A stretch of 64,000 nucleotides of DNA from Candidatus Rhodoferax mariagerensis (GTDB lineage Bacteria; Pseudomonadota; Gammaproteobacteria; Burkholderiales; Burkholderiaceae_C), in the NCBI GenBank assembly GCA_016719055.1, contig JADKAW010000006.1, positions 1-64,000 of the forward strand, read 5' to 3'. Positions 57,176 through 64,000 of this stretch are shown one piece after another (positions within the stretch are counted from its first letter, which is position 1; each line of letters opens with the position of its first letter). A program made the position numbers and the translations under genes. The notes beneath the pieces were generated by a model, which saw nothing but the letters and a program-made list of their open reading frames with translations, searched no databases and had not been told where the DNA came from.

Positions 57176-57880
57176 ATGACGCACCCACAAACCACCTCTG
57201 CTGCCACTTTGTCTCAGGATGAACTTAAAACCTTGGTCGGGCAAGCCGCGCTGCAATATGTTTTGCCCGGAGAGATCATTGGCGTGGGCACCGGCTCGAC
57301 CGTCAACAAATTCATTGATGCGCTGGCCAGCATGAAAGGCCAGATCCAAGGTGCTGTCTCCAGCTCGGTGGTCAGCACCGAGCGCCTGCAAGCCCTGGGC
57401 ATCACCGTGTTTGACTGCAACGACGTGCTGGAACTGGCGGTCTACATTGACGGTGCCGACGAAATCAATCCCCAGGGGCACATGGTCAAGGGCGGTGGTG
57501 CGGCGCTGACCCGCGAGAAAATTGTGGCGGCCCAGTCGCGCCAGTTTGTTTGTATTGCGGACGAGTCCAAGCTGGTGCAGACACTGGGTAAGTTCCCTTT
57601 GCCAGTAGAAGTGATTCCGATGGCGGTGCATCGCATTCAACGCCAGTTTGCGGCCATGGGTGCCCAGGCCGTGGTGCGGCTTAAAAATGGTGTGCCACTG
57701 GTCACTGACAACGGACAGCAGATTCTGGATGTCACGGGTTTGCAGATTGCAGACCCGCTGGCATTTGAGGCGCAGGTCAGTCAGTGGCCGGGCGTGGTCA
57801 CCGTGGGTGTTTTTGCCTTTCAGAAGGCCCAGGTGTGCCTGCTCGGCAGCGCCACTGGCGTCAGAACAATGACGTTCTAG
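57176..57880 (+). CDS. rpiA: Ribose-5-phosphate isomerase A
   Basis: The product has 234 residues. Motifs are YVLPGEIIGVGTGSTVNKFI, VYIDGADEINPQGHMVKGGG with the catalytic acidic residues, ALTREKIVAAQSRQFVCIAD and DESKLVQTLGKFPLPVEVIP. It converts ribose 5-phosphate and ribulose 5-phosphate in the pentose phosphate pathway. The N-terminus (MTHPQTTSAATLSQDELKTL) is slightly longer than in E. coli. It is divergent from pyrD and followed after 97 bp by the trpB2 gene. Confidence 0.96.
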   Translation: MTHPQTTSAATLSQDELKTLVGQAALQYVLPGEIIGVGTGSTVNKFIDALASMKGQIQGAVSSSVVSTERLQALGITVFDCNDVLELAVYIDGADEINPQGHMVKGGGAALTREKIVAAQSRQFVCIADESKLVQTLGKFPLPVEVIPMAVHRIQRQFAAMGAQAVVRLKNGVPLVTDNGQQILDVTGLQIADPLAFEAQVSQWPGVVTVGVFAFQKAQVCLLGSATGVRTMTF

Positions 57881-57976
57881 GGTAAACCCAGGTCAGCGCC
57901 TGCTGGGTTGGCAGGCGGTTTTGAGGTGTTTCAAGGGCATACTTCAGGGCTTCATGTTTTGTCGCAAGGACCCCCG

Positions 57977-59347
57977 ATGAGCCAGCAAACCAAATTTTTG
58001 TTGAACGAAAACCAGATGCCCAAGGCCTGGTACAACCTGCAAGCCGACTTTCCCAAACCCCTGCCCACGGTGCTGCACCCGGGTACCTTACAACCAGTCG
58101 GACCGGATGACCTGGCACCCTTGTTTCCGATGGCGCTGATCATGCAAGAAGTCAGCACCGAGCGCGACATCGAGATCCCCGAGCCAGTGCGCGATGTTTA
58201 CCGTCTGTGGCGTCCGGCCCCGCTGTACCGGGCGCACCGGCTGGAAAAAATTCTGGGCACGCCCGCCAAGATTTTTTACAAATACGAAGGCGTCAGCCCG
58301 GCCGGCAGCCACAAGCCCAACACGGCTGTGCCCCAGGCCTTCTTTAACAAAGAGGCTGGCGTCAAGCGCCTGGTGACCGAAACCGGTGCCGGCCAGTGGG
58401 GCACCTCGCTGGCGTTTGCCGGGCAGCTTTATGGCATGGAAGTTGAAGTGTTTCAGGTGCGTGTTTCGTATGACCAGAAGCCCTACCGCCGCGCCGTGAT
58501 GGAAACTTACGGCGCGCGCTGCGTGGCGTCACCGTCGAATGAGACGGCATATGGTCGCTCGGTGCTGGCCAAACGTCCCGACCACCCAGGCAGCCTGGGA
58601 ATCGCCATTTCTGAAGCGGTTGAGCTGGCCGTGCAGCGCGACGACACCAAGTACGCGCTGGGCTCGGTGCTCAACCATGTGCTGCTGCACCAGACCATCA
58701 TTGGCCAAGAAGCCATGCAGCAGATGGAAATGGCCGACGCCTGGCCTGACGTGGTGGTGGGTTGCACCGGTGGTGGATCCAACTTTGCCGGCATTGCGTT
58801 CCCGTTCATCGGTCATGGTTTGCGTGGTGGTCCGAAGCCGCGTATTGTGGCGGTCGAGCCAGCCGCCTGCCCGTCCATGACACGCGGCAAATATGCCTAC
58901 GACTTTGGCGACACCGCCAAGATGACGCCCCTGACCAAAATGCACACGCTGGGCAGTCAGTTCACGCCACCTGGCTTTCACGCCGGCGGCCTGCGCTATC
59001 ACGGCATGGCACCGATGGTGTCACATTGCAAAGAACTTGGCCTGCTTGAGGCGGTGGCCTACAACCAGGTCGAATGTTTTGACGCCGGCGTGTTGTTTGC
59101 CCGTGCTGAGGGCATTGTGCCGGCTCCTGAGGCCAACCATGCCGTCAAAGGAGCCATTGCCGAGGCGCTGCGCTGCAAGTCCGAGGGCAAGTCCGAAACC
59201 ATTCTGTTCAACCTGTGCGGGCACGGTCACTTTGACATGATGGCCTACCAGAAGTACTTTGCTGGCGAATTGACCGACGAAAAATACGACGAAAGCGAAC
59301 TGGCCATGGCGCTTTCAGGCTTGCCCAGCGTGCCCGACACGTTTTAG
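57977..59347 (+). CDS. trpB: TrpB2-type tryptophan synthase beta-like enzyme
   Basis: The product has 456 residues from the ATG at 57977 (CAAGGA before it), longer than the usual TrpB1 (about 400). The PLP lysine is in PAGSHKPNTAVPQAF, and the phosphate loop is VVGCTGGGSNFAGIAFPF. EVSTERDIEIPEPVRDVYRL and RPAPLYRAHRLEKIL belong to the TrpB2 group. TrpB2 enzymes make tryptophan from indole and serine or use O-phosphoserine, and mostly act without TrpA. No trpA is adjacent, which fits. Confidence 0.92.
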   Translation: MSQQTKFLLNENQMPKAWYNLQADFPKPLPTVLHPGTLQPVGPDDLAPLFPMALIMQEVSTERDIEIPEPVRDVYRLWRPAPLYRAHRLEKILGTPAKIFYKYEGVSPAGSHKPNTAVPQAFFNKEAGVKRLVTETGAGQWGTSLAFAGQLYGMEVEVFQVRVSYDQKPYRRAVMETYGARCVASPSNETAYGRSVLAKRPDHPGSLGIAISEAVELAVQRDDTKYALGSVLNHVLLHQTIIGQEAMQQMEMADAWPDVVVGCTGGGSNFAGIAFPFIGHGLRGGPKPRIVAVEPAACPSMTRGKYAYDFGDTAKMTPLTKMHTLGSQFTPPGFHAGGLRYHGMAPMVSHCKELGLLEAVAYNQVECFDAGVLFARAEGIVPAPEANHAVKGAIAEALRCKSEGKSETILFNLCGHGHFDMMAYQKYFAGELTDEKYDESELAMALSGLPSVPDTF

Positions 59348-59361
59348 GTCTAATGTGAAAT

Positions 59362-59400
59362 AACTTTCATGTCCGGGGGTGATCAGAGTCCCTGAAAGTT
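59362..59400. terminator. Hairpin between convergent trpB2 and nucleoside hydrolase genes
   Basis: AACTTTCA (59362-59369) pairs exactly with TGAAAGTT (59393-59400), with GGG and CCC able to pair inside. It ends within the stop of the nucleoside hydrolase gene and lies 15 bp after trpB2, suitable as a terminator for both strands. Confidence 0.6.
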
Positions 59401-60463
59401 AGTGCGCCTCTGACTTTGGCAGCCAGGGGCGCTGCAGTGTTTGTGTGATCAATTCCCGGCAGGCCTGGGCCTGCACCGCCAGGCACACCTGGGTGTGCGG
59501 AATGTCCTCATGCCAGCCTTGCTGTGGGTAACTGACATTTTTGCGCTGCATCATGGTCTGGCCTTGCGCCAGCCCGTCCACCGCCACTCGTACCCGGCCC
59601 GCCTGTAGTGTGAACAGTTCCGGGTTGGTCAGCACCACAAAGGCCAGCACATCATGGCCATAACAGCCGTTGATGCGGCCCACCTCGGCATCGTGCTGGC
59701 TGTAAAAGCCGCTATAAAACGCCACCGCATGGTGCAGGGTGTCGGTGGCCGGGTGCTGCTGCTGGTCGGCGATCTGCCTGAACAGCGCCAGCGGCAAGAT
59801 CACCTGGTGCGTCACATCTAGCCCCACCATGGTCAGCGTCCAACCGGTGGTAAACACGATGTCGGCGGCGTGTGGGTCATTCCAGATATTGGCCTCTGCC
59901 ACTGGTGACACATTGCCGGCCTCCAGCACCGTGCCCCCCATCAGAATCACTTCGCGCACCAGCGTGGGAAGCTCGGGCGCCAGTTGCAGCGCAGCAGCCA
60001 GATTGCCTAGCGGCCCAACCGCCACCAGGGTGATCTCGCCAGGTGACTGGCGCGCCATGTCCACAATGAACTGGGCCGCTGAGCGCGAGTCGGCCTGGCG
60101 GGTGATGGGCAGGCGTTGTGGCAAGTTGCCCAGTCCATCAGCGCCATGAATAAAGTCTGGTGGATCTTCAGCCGTTTTGAACAGTGGCTTGTCAGCGCCT
60201 TGTGCCACCGAAATCTCGCGCCCGGCCAGTGCGCACAGGTACAGTGCATTGGCAGTGGCCTGTGCCACCAGCACATTGCCAAAAGTGGTGGTGATGCCGA
60301 CCACGTCGATGCCGGGGTGAGCCAGTGCGTAGTACAGCGCCATGGCGTCATCCACGCCCGGATCGGTGTCAAAAATGACTTTTCTGGCCGGTTGAGCACG
60401 CATGGCTTGCAGCAGTTTGGACGACGGTGCTTCGCCAATCAGCGTGTTACTTGCCCCAGCCAT
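59399..60463 (-). CDS. Nucleoside hydrolase (inosine-uridine preferring type)
   Basis: The product has 354 residues when started at 60463, overlapping the glnS stop by 17 bp; an ATG at 60403 (MRAQPARKVIFDTDPG) is an alternative. The calcium-binding IFDTDPGVDDAMALYYAL is the family signature. ITLVAVGPLGNLAAALQLAP, REVILMGGTVLEAGNVSPVA and EANIWNDPHAADIVF complete the active site. It cleaves the N-glycosidic bond of nucleosides for purine or pyrimidine salvage; the preferred base cannot be told from sequence. Confidence 0.93.
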   Translation of the reverse strand: MAGASNTLIGEAPSSKLLQAMRAQPARKVIFDTDPGVDDAMALYYALAHPGIDVVGITTTFGNVLVAQATANALYLCALAGREISVAQGADKPLFKTAEDPPDFIHGADGLGNLPQRLPITRQADSRSAAQFIVDMARQSPGEITLVAVGPLGNLAAALQLAPELPTLVREVILMGGTVLEAGNVSPVAEANIWNDPHAADIVFTTGWTLTMVGLDVTHQVILPLALFRQIADQQQHPATDTLHHAVAFYSGFYSQHDAEVGRINGCYGHDVLAFVVLTNPELFTLQAGRVRVAVDGLAQGQTMMQRKNVSYPQQGWHEDIPHTQVCLAVQAQACRELITQTLQRPWLPKSEAH

Positions 60464-62261
60464 CCTTCAGCCCCACAGCCAGATTGAACACAGGTTTGCC
60501 CGGCGCATGGTCATGGCGGTCGGCCACAAAGTAGCCGTGGCGCTCAAACTGGAACTTGTCGTCGGCCTGTGCCTGGGCCAGTGACGGCTCGACGATGGCG
60601 GTCACCACCTTCAGGCTGTTGGGGTTGAGGCTTTCCAGATAGTCTTTGCCACCAGCATCCGGCTGGGCGTCCAGAAACAGGCGGTCGTACAGGCGCACTT
60701 CGGCCACCACAGCGTCGGCAGCGCCAACCCAGGTGATCACGCCCTTGACCTTCACACTGTCACTGCCCGGCGTTCCACTTTTAGTATCTTTTAGCACTCT
60801 AGCCCCGATGGCTATTGTGCTGCCAGCTTCATTTTTAATAGCGCCAGTGCACTCGATGACATGCCCGTATTTAAGTCGGACCTTGTTGCCGGGGAACAGT
60901 CTGAAGAAACCTTTGGGTGGCGTTTCTTCGTAGTCGCTGCGCTCGATCCACACCTCTTTGCCGATGCTGAACTGGCGTTTGCCCAGCTCCGGGTGGTGCG
61001 GGTGCACCGGCGCGCTGCAGGCGTCTTGCGTGCCGGCACCCATCAACTCGTCCCAGTTGGTCAGCACCAGCTTGATCGGGTCGAGCACGGCCATGGCACG
61101 CGGGGCGCTCACGTCCAGGTCTTCACGCAGGCAGCCTTCCAGGGTGCTGTAGTCAATCCAGCTGTCGCTTTTGGTCACGCCAATGCGCTCGGCAAAAGCC
61201 TGCAGAGCCGCAGGCGTGTAGCCGCGCCGGCGCAGACCCACAATGGTGGGCATGCGCGGGTCGTCCCAACCGTTGACTCGGTTTTCATGGACCAAGGCCG
61301 CCAATCTGCGCTTGCTGGTGATCACATAGGTCAGGTTGAGCCGGGCAAACTCGTACTGGCGCGGTGGTGGGTCGGCCAGCAGGCCACCTTCAATCAGGCG
61401 CTGCATCAGCCAGTCGTAAAACGGGCGCTGGTCTTCAAATTCAAGTGTGCAGATGCTGTGGGTGATCTGCTCCAGTGCGTCTTCAATCGGGTGGGCAAAG
61501 GTGTACATCGGGTAGATGCACCAGGCATCTCCCGTGTTGTGGTGGGTGGCGCGGCGAATGCGGTAAATGGCTGGGTCGCGCATGTTGATGTTGGGTGACC
61601 CCATGTCGATTTTGGCGCGCAGCACCATGGTACCGTCTTCGTGCTGGCCGTTGCGCATTTCGGCAAAGCGTGCCAGGTTGTCGGCTGGGCTGCGGTTGCG
61701 GTAGGCGCTGGCGACGCCAGGTTTGCCGAAATCGCCCCGGTTTTGCCGCATTTGCTCAGGCGTCTGCTCGTCTACATAGGCGTGGCCTGCCTCAATCAGG
61801 CATACAGCGGCCCGGTGCATGAAGTCAAAGTAGTCGCTGGCTTGAAACAAATGGCTCTGGCCGTTGGCCTGCCAGTCAAAACCCAGCCATTGCACCGCAT
61901 CCAGAATGGTGTTGACGTATTCGGTGTCCTCTTTTTCGGGGTTGGTGTCGTCAAAGCGCATGTGACAGACACCCCCATAGTCGCGCGCCAGGCCAAAGTT
62001 CAGACAAATGCTCTTGGCATGGCCCACGTGCAGATAACCATTGGGCTCGGGTGGAAAGCGGGTACGGATTCTGGCTGGGTCAGGCTGGCCCGCGGCATGG
62101 TGGGCGGCGTCGCCCGGGCTGCCCGCCCAGCGGCGGCCAGCGTATGTGCCTTTTTCCAGATCAGATTCGATGATTTGGCGCAAAAAATTGCTTGACTTGG
62201 CAAGGTCTGCAGCTGCCGGGTGGGCGGCTGGTGTCGTGTGGGGTGGGGTAGGGTGGCTCAT
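60447..62261 (-). CDS. glnS: Glutaminyl-tRNA synthetase
   Basis: The product has 604 residues, longer than in E. coli (554) through an N-terminal extension and inserts. Class I motifs are RFPPEPNGYLHVGHAKSICL (HIGH type) and VITSKRRLAALV in place of VMSKR. VRFDDTNPEKEDTEYV-like residues (MRFDDTNPEKEDTEYVNTIL) are specific for GlnRS/GluRS. The C-terminal anticodon-binding barrels follow. A stretch in the second barrel (GAIKNEAGSTIAIGARVLKD) is encoded by an interspersed repeat. It charges tRNA-Gln. Confidence 0.96.
   Translation of the reverse strand: MSHPTPPHTTPAAHPAAADLAKSSNFLRQIIESDLEKGTYAGRRWAGSPGDAAHHAAGQPDPARIRTRFPPEPNGYLHVGHAKSICLNFGLARDYGGVCHMRFDDTNPEKEDTEYVNTILDAVQWLGFDWQANGQSHLFQASDYFDFMHRAAVCLIEAGHAYVDEQTPEQMRQNRGDFGKPGVASAYRNRSPADNLARFAEMRNGQHEDGTMVLRAKIDMGSPNINMRDPAIYRIRRATHHNTGDAWCIYPMYTFAHPIEDALEQITHSICTLEFEDQRPFYDWLMQRLIEGGLLADPPPRQYEFARLNLTYVITSKRRLAALVHENRVNGWDDPRMPTIVGLRRRGYTPAALQAFAERIGVTKSDSWIDYSTLEGCLREDLDVSAPRAMAVLDPIKLVLTNWDELMGAGTQDACSAPVHPHHPELGKRQFSIGKEVWIERSDYEETPPKGFFRLFPGNKVRLKYGHVIECTGAIKNEAGSTIAIGARVLKDTKSGTPGSDSVKVKGVITWVGAADAVVAEVRLYDRLFLDAQPDAGGKDYLESLNPNSLKVVTAIVEPSLAQAQADDKFQFERHGYFVADRHDHAPGKPVFNLAVGLKDGWGK
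60777..60842. repeat. Interspersed repeat inside glnS
   Basis: ACTTTTAGTATCTTTTAGCAC, TCTAGCCCCGATGGCTATTGTG and CATTTTTAATAGC match the blocks of the interspersed unit. The frame is kept within the anticodon-binding part of GlnRS. Confidence 0.55.
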
Positions 62262-62303
62262 GCACCCGATTTTAGGCGGCAGCCCGCGCCCGAACGGACT
62301 GTG

Positions 62304-63637
<1,334 letters not shown>

Positions 63638-63641
<4 letters not shown>

Positions 63642-64000
63642 AAAGCGGTGTTTTCAAGGTGATGCAACTCGGCTAAGGTATTGGCATTGAAAAAAGCCTG
63701 CGGGTTGTCGTCGGGCAAATCAAACGGCACCACCACCATAGGGTGCTGGGCGGTCCAGCTGTCAATCTTGCGCCCGCCGTTTTGGGTAAACCGCACCAGG
63801 CTCTCCAGCAGACTGGTGCGCAGCAGGCAAAAAACCGGCTGGGTGCGCAGTTGCAGGTGGCCGTCTTTGCCGGCTTCGGGCGCGGCAGCCATGGCGATGT
63901 CAGCGTCTGCCGCTGCCAGCGCTGCCGCCAGCCGGTGGGCCAGGTCCAGCGGTAGCATCGGGGTGTCGCACGGCACGGTGAGCAGGTAGGGTGTGTCGCA
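63638..64000 (-). CDS. mobA: Molybdenum cofactor guanylyltransferase, partial (C-terminal part)
   Basis: The gene runs off the right edge, so the start and the nucleotide-binding loop are not in the window. The 120 visible residues begin PYLLTVPCDTPMLPLDLAHR, the conserved VxCDxP region that binds metal. Later parts are QPVFCLLRTSLLESLVRF and FFNANTLAELHHLE, both typical of the MobA C-terminus. It attaches GMP to molybdopterin to make the guanine dinucleotide cofactor. It overlaps moeA by 4 bases and is upstream of it. Confidence 0.93.

Overview
The window looks like a chromosomal segment of a betaproteobacterium of the family Comamonadaceae, probably close to Rhodoferax or Polaromonas. The reasons are the high GC content, a complete Pil-Chp cluster, a phasin gene with PHA-type control sites, a stand-alone MetH homocysteine domain, and many short AT-rich interspersed repeats of a kind I associate with this family. 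The genus is an inference from gene content and style, not a measurement.

Region 1 (1-10938) is accessory DNA. On the minus strand a run of tightly packed genes encodes a 68-residue coiled-coil protein, an unannotated 55-residue protein, a PD-(D/E)XK-type nuclease and a RecQ-like helicase. An IS4-family element with 18-bp perfect ends and a 10-bp target duplication splits the helicase gene, and its own transposase is broken. Next come genes typical of plasmids or integrated elements: two different single-strand DNA-binding proteins, a membrane-type protein with an HRxxxSHS/HxxxD signature, a tandem ribbon-helix-helix protein, a MazEF-type toxin-antitoxin pair, a PcfJ-like protein and a 313-residue unknown. 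A promoter region near 9835-9999 carries a CATCATG motif repeated at about 21-bp steps.

Region 2 (10946-33145) is mostly ordinary chromosome. It holds transporters, an agmatinase plus polyamine oxidase pair, a chemoreceptor with duplicated linker domains, a hybrid sensor kinase, a phasin, a cyclase-PilZ protein divergent from a diguanylate cyclase, an RlhA-like U32 protein, a desaturase-type reductase with a divergent TetR regulator, and a compact selO-msrB-yciB-bolA-ppiC run.

Region 3 (33400-36906) is a small defence or toxin island. It contains a BrnT-BrnA pair with a repeated operator, a decayed VapC fragment, and a type I restriction remnant in which the front half of HsdR is fused in frame to most of HsdM, with a nonsense codon near its start.

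Region 4 (36960-51618) has a fatty-acid CoA ligase, three genes of a branched-chain amino acid-type ABC importer, the pilG-pilH-pilI-pilJ-chpA chemosensory cluster for type IV pili, and a tRNA-Arg(UCU).

Region 5 (51752-64000) has housekeeping genes: a YjfB-like protein, a flavin monooxygenase, the MetH homocysteine domain, an AEC carrier, pyrD, rpiA, a TrpB2-type enzyme, a nucleoside hydrolase, glnS, moeA and the end of mobA. Short repeats sit inside several reading frames (EamA, the DUF1624-like protein, selO, glnS, moeA) without breaking them.
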